NCBI GenBank assembly: GCA_030533445.1 | Contig: CM060075.1 | Location: forward strand, 35,546,196-35,610,195 | DNA: 64,000 bases | Origin: Cyprinodon diabolis | Lineage: Eukaryota > Chordata > Actinopteri > Cyprinodontiformes > Cyprinodontidae | Reading direction: 5' to 3' | Shown: one piece after another, positions 44,545 to 57,358 of the stretch | Layout of the letters: each line of letters opens with the position of its first letter | Position numbering within the stretch: position 1 is the first letter of the stretch | Made by a program: the position numbers and the translations under genes | Notes under the pieces: model-generated | The model's input: the letters and a program-made list of their open reading frames with translations, nothing else | Database searches by the model: none | Told to the model about the DNA's origin: nothing

Positions 44545-45779
44545 TATTCAAAATATGTGGGGGGACTGTCAACTTAATACGTAGTCAGCAGACTGTTACT
44601 GACGACCTTCACAGAGAGGGAAGCAATAAAATGTCAATGCTAAAAAAAAGGCTGACTGGTCTTGGAGTGCTGTGTCTATTTAATTCCACATCTCTTTCAC
44701 TTATACAGGAGAATGTTGGAAGGGGAGCAGTCTTAACAGAAACTCCCAGACACCTCTTTCAGCTTGTTAAAGAGCCAGTCCAGAAAAACATAGTCTCTTC
44801 AGCATGTCCTGGGTCGTCCCCTGGGCCAGGGGGCATCTAAAACAGACGCCTGAGTTACTTCAGCTGACTCCTCTCTATGTCGAGAAACGGCTCTACCCTG
44901 AGACTCTCCCAGATGGCCTAGCTCCTCAGTTCACCCCCCTTTGGCATTACCATACCAAGAAGCTTTTGCACTGATCTGTCTATAAATGTCACTTTGTTCT
45001 CCGCTTGTTCCTCTAGTATCCAAGTATGTTAGCGGAAAGTTGAGTTGGAAGAAATTATATTTTGGTTGTGTGGCTTTTAATTTTGAAGTAAAGCCCATTT
45101 AATAATGCGAGAGAAATTCAAAAGACGTGGACCTCAGCTCTAGTCAGTGCATTTACTGTAGATATAAACAAAACTAGACTACCACTTAGTAATTCAAAGC
45201 TCTATTGTGATATTAGAGTAAATACATTCAGATCCCTAGAGAGTTTCCTCCAGTCAGAAATGATTTCTGCTTGTTTTTGTCCACTGGGTTTTATAAGCTC
45301 ATCTGTCCCCCAGGACACTTTACAGCACATGGTGCTTCCTTTTTGCTGACAAGTTGTACAAAGATGCTGATTTAATTTTACAGCACGAATTGGCCCCTCC
45401 CCTACCATTTTTGATCAAAATATTTACTTTATTCACCACAGAGTGAGTAAATTGATGGGCCAACAAACTCACCTGACCTGTACCATGGTGAGTCTCAATC
45501 CTGCTTCTCAGGCAAATGGTCTCCCATTTTTAAATTGGTTTGGTGCACATACGTCAGAATCACTGTGCTCTGTTACGTGCCAACACTGTTTCAACCAGTA
45601 TTTTACATCATCAGCAGTTGCAGCAGTTACAGCAAAGCAGACAATGATAACACAGAGGCACGGTAGAATAAGAGCAAAGTAGAGATTTTCTGGACCTTGT
45701 CACCCTGGGTACTTTACTAGGGACACTGTTCTTCGTGTTTTAGATTTGTCCCAGATCCAACACCCTTGAAATATTGCAC
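44545..45779. other. Dysf intron; LINE scrap at 44800-44925
   Basis: At 44800-44925 the plus strand has GTCCTGGGTCGTCCCC and GAGAAACGGCTCTACCCTGA, inverted-sense pieces of the LINE tail also seen at 17878-18080. The rest is unremarkable. Confidence 0.5.
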
Positions 45780-46740
45780 ATTAGCATAACATTAAGTGCT
45801 GGGGGAGACTGTCAATCATCCAATAGCAGCTAGAGCAAGCATAGGAACCAAAAAAGCCAGAGTGGTAAATCCAAGCCGTAGTCAGAAGACAGGTCGACGG
45901 TCGACAGCATGTAGAATCCAGGTAACAGCCCAGAATCACAGAACAGGCAAACATGGGCGGTCGAAAACTCAGAAGTCGGGGGGCACAAACAGATCAGAAA
46001 GAAGTAGAACTAAACACAGGGAATGCTAGAGTTAGTCTCCCTTAGAGGCTAGAAAATCTGGCTCCAAAAGCCAGGGTCCAGAGACTTAAACAGCAGCAAG
46101 AACAGGTGAATACAATAAGGGATAATGAGTGCAGTCAAGAGCAAAGCAGAAGAAAGCAACAAGGAGAAAATCCAGCCTAAAGGTGCCAAGATCATGACAG
46201 CTGGTTGAAGCAGAGACTCTTAAACAAGTCACAATAACCGACACAAAAGCAGATTATGAAGGTTTATTCAGAAAAATGGTGAATAATGCTGCGGACCATT
46301 GACCAGAGGAGATGAAAGGGACTTGTGCTGAAGCAGTGAAGAAGAGCCTGTGTTTTCAGATTTTTTTTTTCTCAGGTGGATGGTCTTGTGCTGGATGGAG
46401 GGTGGATAGGCAGGGTGGTGGGTCCTGTAGGGAGGAAGTGGGATTGATCCAGGCGAGCTTGGGGTCTGGTTCTGTAGAGGGGAGGATAAGAGCAAGCAAG
46501 AGTTAGGAGGACTCAGTTGGAGCTTAGATCGCTGAGTTTGACCTGTATACCACTTAGAGAGCAGAACCAACTGGCAGCTTGCTCCAGGGAACTGCTGCAA
46601 TATAAAGGACCCTGCTGTTTGCCGACAAGGAGTACCAACTGTAACAAATCAGCCCACCACCCTGTAAGGAAAAAAACCACCAAGAAACCAAACAAAACCT
46701 CAAACAATAATAACTCACTACCAGCTAAACTTTAACAGTC
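45780..46740. repeat. Remnants related to the TGTCATGA...ATCATGACA repeat family
   Basis: The part to 46199 ends in GCCAAGATCATGACA and has GCAAAGCAGAAGAAAGCAAC-type A/G-rich sequence like the copies at 40964 and 59546. The left end is unclear. 46200-46740 has AGATTATGAAGGTTTATTCA and may be a second, nested piece. Confidence 0.45.
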
Positions 46741-46779
46741 AAAGGCAGTTTTAAACAAATATGTTTTTAACTTTGACTT

Positions 46780-47290
46780 AAAGGCACTAAGGCTTTCTTT
46801 TCACTTATAGTCTTCTGGGAGTTTGTTTCAGATGAGTGGTGCATAGGAATTAAATCCTGCTTCTCCATGATTGGGGAGTGGTCTGGCAGGTTTGTACACT
46901 GACAACAAATTCGTTATGTATTGAGCTGCTGATCCATTCACTGATTTGTAGATTAGCAGAAGGATGTTAAAGTCTACTCTCTGAACTATAGGAAGCCAGT
47001 GTAAGGACTTCACAACCGGGCTGGTGGACTCTACTTTCTTTGTTCTAGTAAGAACGCAGGCAGCAGAGTTTTGGATCAGCTGCAGTTGTTTTAAGGACAT
47101 TTTAGGTAAACCTGTTGACACACTGTTGCAGTAATTCTACTAAAGATAAATGCCTGACTGAGTTTTTCACCTGCTTGGACATTAGTCCTTTAATGCTGGA
47201 GATGATCTTCAGGTGATAAAAGGCCGATTTAGTAACTACCTTTATGTGCCTCTGGAAGGTCAGGTCTGAGTCCATCATGACACAGAGATT
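46780..47290 (-). pseudogene. L2-clade LINE, RT C-terminal region, remnant
   Basis: The minus strand at 47121-46828 reads LPKMSLKQLQLIQNSAACVL, then VVKSLHWLPIVQRVDF and LLIYKSVNGSAAQYI. This is the hallmark SLKRLQLVQNAAARVL...LHWLPV...YK.LNG C-terminal stretch of L2 ORF2. The flanks lack RT motifs. The sequence at 47140-47290 is another common L2-type block. Confidence 0.85.
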
Positions 47291-48957
47291 TCAGCAATAG
47301 TCACTGGTTTCTAGCTTTCAGTAGCTGAAGCTGTCAGGATCTCTTCTCCTTTTGTCAGAGGATTATTACCTCAGTTTTTTTTTTTTTTTTTTAGTGACAT
47401 GAACCCATTAGAGCATGTATTCACTATAGGTTTAAGTCATTATTGGTTAAATTACCAGAGTTAATATTTCATTATGTTTTTAATGAAACTAACAAGTTTA
47501 CCTTTAAAAAAAAATTCTAAAATAGATTAAATAGCCTTTTTCAATCAATGGAACAGCCCTCTATCTTCACCCTCTCTTCATTGCTTTCATTGCTATTATT
47601 AGATCACTGCCCCCCTCTCAGTTACCTGTAATATGAGCCGATGCATTAATAGAGCTCCCTGTTCTACTTGTCTCTGACTTTAAAGTTTTGATACTGTTCA
47701 AGCACTATGGTTTCATTGTGTGATGTAGGCTTATGACTATCCAGGCAAACATTTGGACCTGAATAAAACACATCCTGATCAGTTGTTGACTCATTTACTG
47801 CTCATCTGTCAGCAACAAATGCTAGGCAGTTCTGACTAAATAATTAGTCTTTTTTTTTTCCAGAAATTAGCCTATTCCACTACCCTTTATTTTCATACTA
47901 ACTGTTAATGTTAGCCAAAAAAAAAAAACATTCCTGTTGTTTCAATTATATCCCTTTCATAGTACACCTCACCCCATGGGACTCTTATGAATGTCAATCC
48001 TTTCCATAAGAATGCTAATATGCAGCAGACCGTTTTGATATAATCAGTGTCACCTATCTGTGTTTTGTCTTTAAGAAATTAAGCCTGCATCATCAGGCCT
48101 GAATTAAGTTATCATGTCAACCTTTCTCCAATTCAACATAATTGGTATCAAAACCATTTGCTTGTTTGTGCTGCAAGAATTATATAATTTTTTCAATATA
48201 TATTAATAAACCTCATCCAATTAGGGTAGGTAACAGAGATTGATGTGTTTGTGAGCATGTTTCTCTCTTCATGCCTTTTCATAACTGTGAAAAAGCGGAT
48301 TTAAAAATTTATTTTTATGTTGATCATTAAAAACATAAGAAAGTAGTCTAAACTAATATTAATCCCTTTGTCAACACTCAAATCTGGTATATTTATAACT
48401 TGTTTATATGGAAATTGGGAAGATTTTTTAAAGAATTATTTAATTGTTTTCACTATTTATAGACATAAAAAATTGGTTTGTCTATGTTAGAATAATTGTA
48501 TATTAATGTATCTGTGTAGTGTTATAATGCATAAAGCTGTATGCTATGTTCATGTGATCATAGCCACCTTTTCTATAGTATACTGTAATTTGTGGACTTG
48601 CTTCTGTGGTTGATTTACGAGCTGCACTAAACCTGCTGAACTATGGTCTACAGGTACAACAACTTAAACTTTGATTGAACCCTGAGATTTAGAGGATATG
48701 TTTACTGAGACTGCAAGTCTGAATTCCTTATCTTGTTTCCCCTCCCTGGTGTAGTCTCAGCTGTTGTAAGCAAGGAACCCCTGACTTCAATAAATTGTGA
48801 GGAGAACGCGGGGACCGGCAGAGTAGGGTGGAGATCTCTAACTGTGCGATCCCTTCCTACTCTCCTCATGATTAAAACTAAATTAACTGTCTCTGTCCCT
48901 TCTTTCTTTCCCTGTATGTATGTATGATGTTTTAGGTGCTTAGACCTGACAGTCTAG
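47291..48957. other. Dysf intron, AT-rich, no feature recognised
   Basis: Includes a T run at 47375-47394. No recognisable coding or repeat family. Confidence 0.4.
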
Positions 48958-49345
48958 ATCTGACCAGGGCTGCACGGTGTTTGACTTTTGTAGCACTATT
49001 TCCTCACATCAAGAAGGTCCAGGGTTTGATCCCTGGACCAGGGTCTTCCTGCATGGAGTTTGCATGTTCCCCCTGTGCATGGGAGGGCTCTCTCCTGGCA
49101 CTCCAGCTTTTATCCCACAGTGCAAAAACATGACTGTTTTGTTAATTGGCATCTCTTAAGTGTCCTTAGGTGTAAGTGTGTATGCATAGGTGTACATCTT
49201 TGTATGTTTTTGTTTTGCCCTGCGATAGACTGGTGACCTGTCCAGGATGTAACTCCATACACCCATAGATTCCTTGCGTTAGGCACCAGCCCCACCATGA
49301 TCTTGACGGACAAGCGGGAGAAGATGGATGGATGGATAATTCCAA
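48958..49345 (+). repeat. tRNA-like SINE with (ATGG)n tail, full-length
   Basis: Head AGGGCTGCACGGTGTTTGAC with box-B-like GGTTTGATCCCTGG at about 49021-49036; body CTGCATGGAGTTTGCATGTT; tail CTGGTGACCTGTCCAGGATG, GAAGATGGATGGATGGATAA. Best-preserved of four copies in the window. Confidence 0.85.
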
Positions 49346-50440
49346 CCATCTCTAAAATAAAAAAGTCAAATGCAAAAAGGTATTGAGATTGTCCCTGTCC
49401 CCATTTCAACTTTAATTTTCTCCTCAGGGTGGCATAAGTTTGAATACAATTGAACACATTTGTATATGAAAAAAGCAGCCTAAATAACTTCCAAGAAAGA
49501 TCAACGACATTAAAAAAATGTTTGAATAGCAAGAACTTTCCACATCCATCCATCTTTTAGATCGAAATATATTGGATTAAAATCATGAGGAAAAAAGCAC
49601 GGCATCAGCCATTTGCATTTTTTTTTTATTTTATTATACCAATTTTTCTTCTGTATCTCTTTCAAATAGTGACACTACCACACAGTATTTTGATTTTAAC
49701 TTCTCTGTTCAGTGTCAATGTGCTTTTATATACAATCTAAATTTTAGATAGAGTTTGTCACCAGTAGGTGACACTATGTTATGGGGTGTGCTAGTTTTTC
49801 TAGCAAAAGTGACTTTTGAATAAAATATAATTCATTATCAAATGAATGTTGGTCAAACAATTTGTCTGAAAAGGTAACTGATGTTTAGTTGAAGCCAAAC
49901 ATCCTGTTGTATACAATTATGTTTTAAAAACCAATAACTGCCTTGAATAAATGTTCTAGTTTTCTATAATCAATCTTCACTAAGAGTGGTGATGTATACA
50001 TTTTTGTTAAAATCTTAAGAAAAAAAAAACGCAAACTTTCCCAGATTCCGGGAAATACTTTAAACTTATAACAAGTTTTAATGTAGCTTGAGATGTTTTG
50101 GAAACAACTGGACTTTTAGCCGACTCGCTAAAAAAACATGCAACTAATATCAGACCTAAGCATTTACCAAAGGAACAAGTTAAAAAAAGGTAGAACAAAG
50201 GGACTAAAAACAGATATTATTCTGGCAAATATTTGGTTGAGAAGGAAACATTCAGGAGATAAGAGAGGAAAAGAGCACAGGAAATGTTGAGATTTCCTTT
50301 GGATGTGAGGTGTGCGTTCCTGACAGGCGTGTTTGGTGTGTTTTTTTCCACAGTAGATTCAGAGAGGGTCAGAACAAGACAGAAACCAAATAGATCGCTT
50401 TAAAAAAGGAGCTTGTAATCTGTAGATTTTAATCTAAGCA
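49346..50440. other. Dysf intron, no feature recognised
   Basis: AT-rich; no repeat family or domain recognised. Confidence 0.4.
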
Positions 50441-50740
50441 GAGACAAGGGTGGAGAACAATCTGTGGATTATCGGCTTCAGCTTTTGGGATCAAAAACTT
50501 CATCTGGTGGAGATCTTTTTATAAGCAGCAAAGGATATCTTCATTCTATCTGCCCATCCAAGGTCCATTTCTGTGAATGCCTCTTTATTATTACATAGCT
50601 CACTTTTTTGGTTATGTAAGGTCCTGGATCCTTCCTCTGAACTCAGCCACTTTTCATTCATTCAGATCTGAAACTGTGAACTCTGAGGGAGTTCTATCAG
50701 CTTTACAGTCTTCAGAGCCTTGTTTGAATCTGCTTTAGCC
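50441..50740 (+). promoter_or_regulatory. dysf: Candidate alternative dysferlin promoter and 5' UTR
   Basis: TTTTTATAAGCAG at 50516-50528 is a TATA-like element 220 bp ahead of the alternative ATG. The interval has no repeats. Assigned by position only. Confidence 0.4.
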
Positions 50741-50813
50741 ATGTTACGCTGCGTCCTTCAGAGGGCTAACAACCTGAGACGTTCAGACCCTCTGGCCAGT
50801 GTCACGTTTAGAG
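50741..50813 (+). CDS. dysf: Dysferlin, alternative first coding exon
   Basis: ATG at 50741 opens MLRCVLQRANNLRRSDPLAS and ends VTFR with donor G|gtaaga in phase 1, the same phase as the canonical exon 40198. Human DYSF has an alternative first exon in its intron 1 encoding MLCCLLVRASNL...RRSDPYASLAFRG. Order, peptide (ML.C.L.RA.NL..RSDP.AS..FRG) and phase all agree. It replaces the first C2A strand, changing that domain's calcium and lipid binding loop. The fish exon is about six codons shorter in the loop after NL. Which promoter is used in which tissue cannot be told here. Confidence 0.9.
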
Positions 50814-52613
50814 GTAAGACAACAGTTTGAGGCTCTGGTGAAAGTAAGTCAAATTATCCAAAAGCTGCTGTTGCAAAGGTGGAGCATAATTTGCCGAATA
50901 TTATAAAAAATATATCCAGCTTATTAAATTCAAGGTTTTAGTCCCATTAATTAGGGTTTTTTGAGATGACCACAGGATTTCTCTAAAAATCTACCCTTTT
51001 CCTGCTTTTGTTAACTTTCTGCTCCAGGATTTGATCAAAACATTTCAGCAAGCATGGAAAATAATTTAAACCAGGCTTAACTTGTTACTTAAGTTCCAGC
51101 AACAGTATCCTACAGTGAAATAGACAATGTTAGTTATGTTAGGGAACATGTAAAACTGCTATCAATGCTTATTAACTCTTCAAAGAATTAATTGATATTG
51201 TTACTCTTCAATATGTCTTAGAAATCTTTGATCAATTTCTTTAGTTTTGCTTTGATAAAGGTTAGATTGTTCTCAGCTCAATTAAAACATGTAAAAATTA
51301 ACCTTATATTGTTTTAAAACATTGCTGTCATGAAATAATGCTCTCTTTTAGTCTGTGGGCCCGATCAATTAAAGCTTAATTTGCCACTGAACAATTTATG
51401 CAATTACACTTAAATTGACATGATTTAGGTAATTCATTTAATTTTAATCTGGATAAATAAAATATCTAAAATTAATTTTATTTTTTTTAGTTTGGGAAAA
51501 GTTTAAGGTAACATAAATTAACATAAATATCAATGAATGATAGGCAGAAGAGCTTGTGAAAAAAGTCACAGAAAAAATGAGATATAAACGTTGAAGATGC
51601 ATTTTGTCAATTTTAAATTAATTAAAGCTAAGATCATCTTGAACATTTATGGAATGTTTTTTTTTAAATGTTAAACTTTTAGCTTGTTTGTGAAAAAAAC
51701 AAACAAACAATCTAACTAACTACTTGAACAATGATGCCAATACCTCATTCTCAGCTAAAATGCCAGTTTGGTTAAAATTGAAGAGGAGATCTTTGTTTGC
51801 TAATGTTAATGTGATATTACTGCATGGTTTTCATATAAAATACAATACATGCTAAAACAGCACATTAGCCTTGCTCAACTCAAAGATTCTAACTAGTTAA
51901 TCTAATAAAATATTAAGCTAAGATAGCAAATTAGTATTGCGAGCAAATTTGCTGTCAACATGATTAAGTTTTTCCTTTGCAATGTTTCTAAGAATACCTT
52001 TATACTAAAGCTACTGTAGCTTTTTTTTGCCTTGTTATAAAAGTATCAGTATGACTATAAAGAGTCAAAATCTGCTAATTAGCCAACTAATTTGTGCACT
52101 ATTCACAAATCAAATTTTTATGTCTCACAGAACCAGTTTTTTATTATTAGGACTGATTAAGGTCTAGTAATTATATTAATGTAAGTCCTAATTATCTAGT
52201 TGTAGTTAAACCTCAATAGTTTTGAACAGCTGATCTCCTGAATGTTTTGGATACAACTGCTCTGACACAATGACTGAGTTACCTTCTGACCATTTTATTA
52301 ATGTTTGCAAAGTCATTAAAACCACTTATTTCATTCAGATGATACGATACATACATGCTATTCTGGTTCATGCAGGCAGATCTTTTTACTTGTAAGAATT
52401 GTCAGGCATACATAGGCCTGACCCACTTAGAAGAAGACTTTAAAAAAGATTTCTCTTCTATTAAGAAAGATTCATTTTTCACACAGTGGTTTAAACTGAA
52501 GCAAAAAAGTTAAGCAAATAAAGATCTCTAAAGAAAAAAGGGGATCTATTTGGCTAGGAGCTGCATCTTATTAAACTTTCTCTTGGCAGCCTGTAAAAAA
52601 AAAAGTTTTGCAT
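50814..52613. other. Dysf intron, AT-rich, no feature recognised
   Basis: Unusually repeat-poor for this window. No conserved exon recognised. Confidence 0.45.
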
Positions 52614-52920
52614 GTATTGCATGACATTGGCTTCACATGCAGGAGTTTTCCCTGCAACCAGAGGGTTTTTGGTTCAAGCCTTGGCTCCGGATTTCATTGT
52701 CATTGTGTTCTTGGCCAAGACATTTCACCTGAATTGCCTACTGATGGTGGTCAGAGGGTATTGTGGTTCCTCTGTACGGCAGCCTCGCTTCTGTCAGTGA
52801 GCCCCAGGTCAGCTGTGGCTCCAATGTAGCTTACCACCATCAGTGTGTGAATGAATGGGTGAATGTAGTGTAAAGTCTCCTGACCGGAAAAAGGGTTATA
52901 TAAACACAGGCCACTTATTT
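52614..52920 (-). repeat. L2/CR1-like dispersed repeat C, copy 3, reverse
   Basis: GTTCAAGCCTTGGCTCCGG, GTCAGTGAGCCCCAGGTCAG, and GGGTTATATAAACACAGGCC are the reverse of the copies at 9730 and 36880. Confidence 0.75.
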
Positions 52921-53560
52921 AATACATCAGTTCTATATATGTTAGTGAACAATTGATTATTTTATCAGATATATTATCCTGACTGCTAAGCTAATAGAAT
53001 ACAAACTAACAAAGATCCACACTGACCAGCATTAGTACATGTTATTTATAAGGAATTTCACAATATAACTTTTTCATTTGTTATACAATTCCAGCAATTC
53101 AGCTTATTGAGCAATATTGATATTATGCAATATCAGCACAAATAATACATTAAGATTATCGCTCATTTTGTACATTGGAATGTTAGAAAAAGCTTAAACT
53201 GATATTACTCAAGTAGAAAACAATAATAAACAGCAACTGGTATGAGAACAGCTGATCCATTTATTATTAACCAATGGGTTACAGTAAATTTAAACAGAAG
53301 CAAAGTGATTGTAGCAGCATGCTTATATTGGATGAATCAGATGCAGGCAGTTATATTATAAAAAATTGTTTTTAGCCTGATATTGGACTGATTTTTGCTA
53401 TCAATATCAGATCTGGACATCCCTAGTTTATCGTTATATATTTATAGTGGTTCTTGCCCCACCAGAGTACACCTCTAATATCTAGAAACTGAAGTGCTGT
53501 TAATTAGAAACTATATCAAGCTACGCTGATCTAAAATATGATTTCAGATGTTTAAACAAA
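52921..53560. other. Dysf intron, no feature recognised
   Basis: AT-rich. Confidence 0.4.
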
Positions 53561-55768
53561 CCGTATTTTCACGACTATAAGGCGCATATAAACGTCTTTT
53601 TTTCCCCTCAAAATGTGGGGTGCGCCCTATGGTGCGGTGCGCCCTATCTGCGGACGTTGTTGAGACCACCATGAGTATGTGAGAACGTTAAAGAGGGAAG
53701 TGTGGGCGTGGCTTGTGTATAAAAGTACAGGTATGTGCTTTATGCAGAACATTGTTGTCTTAACAACCCTGGAAATGGCAAAGAGACATGCCTATGAAAC
53801 CCAGTTTAAACTGCAGGCTATCAGCTACGCAGAGGAACATGGAAATCGAGCAGCTGCGAGAGAATTCAATATAAATGAATCGATGGTTCGCAAGTGGAGG
53901 AAGCTGGAAAACGAACTCTGACAGGTGAAGAAGACGCAGCTGAGTTTCCGCGGACATAAGGCGAGGTGGCCCGAGTTAGAGGAAAGACTCGAGCGGTGGA
54001 TCGTGGAGCAAAGAACGAGTGGGGTCAGCGTTTCAACGGTCACTGTTCGACTAAAAGCAGTAAAGCTAGCGGAAGAAATGAAAATTGAAAATTTTCAAGG
54101 AGGTCCATCGTGGTGCTTCCGTTTTATGAAACGGTGCAATTTTTCCATCCGGACCAGGACTACAGTTGCTCAGCGACGTCCGGCGGATTATAATGACAAG
54201 CTGGCGAGCTTCCACTCCTTCTGCTGCAAACACATCGCTAACAAAGTCATCCAGCCAAGCCACATCACCAACATGGACGAGGTGCCGCTCACTTTCGACA
54301 TCCCGGTGAATCACACGGTGGAGAAGAAGAGGGCCAGCAATGTAGCGATACACACAACGGGGTATGAAAAGGCGTCGTTTACTGTTTTGCTTGGCTGCCA
54401 CAAAAATGGACAGAAACTGCCGCCTATGGTGATGTTTAAGAGAAAGACTTTTCCAGCTGGAGTCGTTATTAAGGCAAATGAAAAAGGCTGGATGGATGAG
54501 GAGATGATGAAAGCGTGGCTGAGGGAGGTGTATGTGAGGAGACCAGGTGGGTTTTTCCACGCATCACCGTCGCTGTTAATCTGTGACTCTATGCGTGCCC
54601 ATCTCACAGCTGATGTGAAAAAAAAGGTCAAAGAAATGAACGCTGTGCTTGCTGTTATCCCGGGAGGTCTGACAAAGGACCTTCAACCGCTCGACATCGG
54701 TGCGAACCGGCCGTTCAAAGTAAGGCTGCGAGCGGCGTGGGAGCGATGGATGACACACAGAGACCACAGTTTCACGAAAAGTGGAAGGCAGCACCGGGCA
54801 AGTTACGCCACCGTTTGCAAATGGATTGTAGATGCTTGGGCTAACGTGTCTGCTGGCACTGTTGTTCGAGCTTTCGCAAAAGCCGGCATCATTTCCAAGG
54901 AGCCGCACGGCACGGAAAGTGACTCTGACAGCGAAGAAGAAGGGGAAACTGGCATGTCTGATTTAGCGCAGCTGTTTAATTCAGAAACAGAGGATGAGGA
55001 CTTTGAGGGGTTTGATTAACACTCTGTAATAAATACATGAATAAAGCACAATCATACTCAGTTTTGCTCCCGCTCTATTTTTCTAGCTGAAAACTTAATT
55101 CAACAGCAGCCTCTGGGCCGCGGCGCCTCCGGGTTCACCGCGGCAGCTGTTTTTTCATCTTAATAATCTAAATCTTTTTAAGTGAGAAAGTCCACCTGAA
55201 AACTTAATCATTGCAGTCAGTTCATCCAGATTATCATCCTGCCTATACTATTTCTGTCGGAGGCGCTCAGACCCCCACATACCAGCGGTGCGCCGACAGC
55301 AGGAATCCCTTCAACAGCAGCCTCTGGCCCGGGTCACCTCCTCGCGGTTCACCGCGGCGGCTGGCAGGTGTTTTTCATCTAAATAATCTAAACCGCAGGC
55401 AGCAGGATAATAAAAGCGAATATATTCTGTCGGCAGGTTTCAAGTTAATTTATGCGTCAATAAACTGTATCAGAGGGGTAATCACAGCCCTGTGTCATCA
55501 GCGATGTGTCTCTCATGGCCAGCTCCCAGGTTTGAATAATACTTTGTAATAAATACACCTTGCAGCTTTATTTGCTGTGATCAGTGGGAATAAAGTAGTT
55601 TTAATATGTTTTTAACTGGGAAAATCCACCTGAGAGGACATGTACCTATATATAAAAAACGCGCCCTATAGTCCTGTGCGCCTTATGTGTGTGTTAAATA
55701 CAGAAAAGGCACACATAACTGAGACTGCGCCTTTTAGTACGGTGCGCCTTATGGTCGTGAAAATACGG
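53561..55768 (+). mobile_element. pogo/Tigger-like transposon, complete ends
   Basis: 2208 bp. Termini CCGTATTTTCACGACTATAA and, reversed, CCGTATTTTCACGACCATAA match at 19 of 20 bases. TA flanks on the right; AA on the left, likely a mutated TA. GCGCC(C/T)TAT motifs repeat near both ends. A GC-rich block is duplicated at 55105-55200 and 55311-55400. Confidence 0.9.
53775..55019 (+). pseudogene. pogo/Tigger-like transposase with a single stop codon
   Basis: Frame from ATG 53775 (MAKRHAYETQFKLQAISYAE) to TAA 55017-55019, 414 codons with one internal TGA at 53919-53921. The N-terminus is the pogo/CENP-B-type helix-turn-helix (YAEEHGNRAAAREFNI, MVRKWRKLENEL), followed by a CENP-B-like second DNA-binding domain. 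The DDD catalytic domain follows: first D in NMDEVPLTFD, second in LLICDSMRAH, third in QPLDIGANRPFK. The C-terminal tail is acidic (SDSDSEEEGE). TGA sits where an Arg codon CGA is likely (CpG decay). No other break is seen. Confidence 0.9.
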
Positions 55769-56855
55769 TAGGCCTTATTCAGCCTCCAGTTTACATCCAT
55801 ATTGAGATAATTTAAGACTGAAAGGCAAGCAAAGTCTTAGCAGCCAATCTACCTGCCCCCCCATCCTCTTGTTTGTCCAAGTATTTTTCTGTACTTTCCA
55901 TAAGTTGGTGTTTGCCTCCTTAATGAGATGAACTCTGCTCCTAACTTCCTGCCTTTGTCCTACCACAATTTCCTGGTGCCATCAGACATTTACCTTCCCA
56001 CTGCAGCCTGAGCTTACAACTAATATGACTGCAAAATAAAGTCTTCCACCAAGACCAACGCAAGTCTTAAATGTAAAAGGAATTATGTCATTGACAAAAA
56101 ACAGCTCCCATTTCACATGTTCAACAGCAAAAAACATTTTCTACATCAGTGAGAGTTACCATGGAACTAAAAACCGAATTTTATTAATGAGGTTGGTTTC
56201 TCTCCTGATATGTGAATTGGATTTGCTTTTGAAAGCTTGAAGGTAAACTGACAAAGCAATGTTAAAGTTACTTAAACATAACTTTTATCATGATCTAAGA
56301 TACCATAACAGGAAGGCAGTGGATTTTCTGTTTTACAAACAAGACTCTGAAAAGTTTGGTGCAGTCATGCATTTTATTTGGAAATTTCCATTTCAATATT
56401 TAAGGAACAATTTAAAAGCTAAAAATGTGTTCATGTTTTTACAAATGCCTACAGCTTAGTCAGATTTGATGGATGGCATATTTTGTTATATAATTATTCA
56501 TTTTCAGTTTTTGCCACAGACTCTATAGGATTTAAATCAGGGCTTTAACTACCCCATTTAAAGATATGAGATCTTTAATCTAAAGCTCTCTTATAACCTA
56601 CAATTATTTTGCCTCTTCTGTTGGCTGTTCTTTCTGTATTTAGCTCAGTCTATAGAAACATAGTTCAACTGCATGATGTTTTACAGTAGGCATGGTGTGT
56701 TCGATGTTATGTACTGTACAGTGGTAGTTTTGTTTTTTGTTGAGGAAATTCTCCATTCTGATCAATTTTTGCATGTTAGCTGTGTCCCCTACATGGCTTG
56801 CAGCAAAGTCTAAATGGACTCCTTACTTCTGTCTTTCCTTACCGTCTTTATTTAG
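55769..56855. other. Dysf intron, no feature recognised
   Basis: The short frames at 55775-55966 and 56259-56459 show no domain. Confidence 0.4.
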
Positions 56856-57215
56856 ACTTAGACAACTTTTGTCATTTTGAATACACAAAGTGTAAACAAA
56901 ACAAGATTTCTTTATGTACAGCATTTATGACATTTCCATTGTTTAAGTGCAGCAGCGATCCAATGTAAACAGTGTGGAAGAAAAAATGGTACACATTTAT
57001 ATGGAAGTTCAGAGCATCAATATATATATGGTGAAACTATGCAGTACTTTTGGTTTGCAGTTATCAGTGTGATGCAGAGTCTGAGACATTACAACAGTTC
57101 AGCAGTCTGATGTCAGTGGGGAAGAAACTGTTGCAGAATCTGCTGGCCTGCATTGAATGCTGCGAAGTCTCTTACCAGAGTGCAGCAGGGAGATCAGTCC
57201 ATGGTGAGGGTTATT
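56856..57215. repeat. LINE UTR remnant
   Basis: GACTTAGACAACTTTTGTCA and TTGAATACACAAAGTGTAAA followed by CAGCAGTCTGATGTCAGTGG, GAAGAAACTGTTGCAGAATC, and GGAGATCAGTCCATGGTGAG, the order of a common teleost LINE untranslated end. Confidence 0.6.
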
Positions 57216-57358
57216 CTGAGCATTTGTTCATAAAGGAGAGATTTATGGAAATGCCAACTAATAGCTTTAGTGTGTGTTTCTGCAGTTTCTCTTGTTTTGC
57301 TAAATAAAGCTCTGCTGTCCCAGCCTGTCATCATTGGTTTATAGCCATTTTCCTTTAG

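Noticed and set aside
45798..46204. Third exact TG...CA element with GCTGG duplication
   Set aside because: GCTGG occurs on both sides, but the left end does not start TG and the match may be chance.
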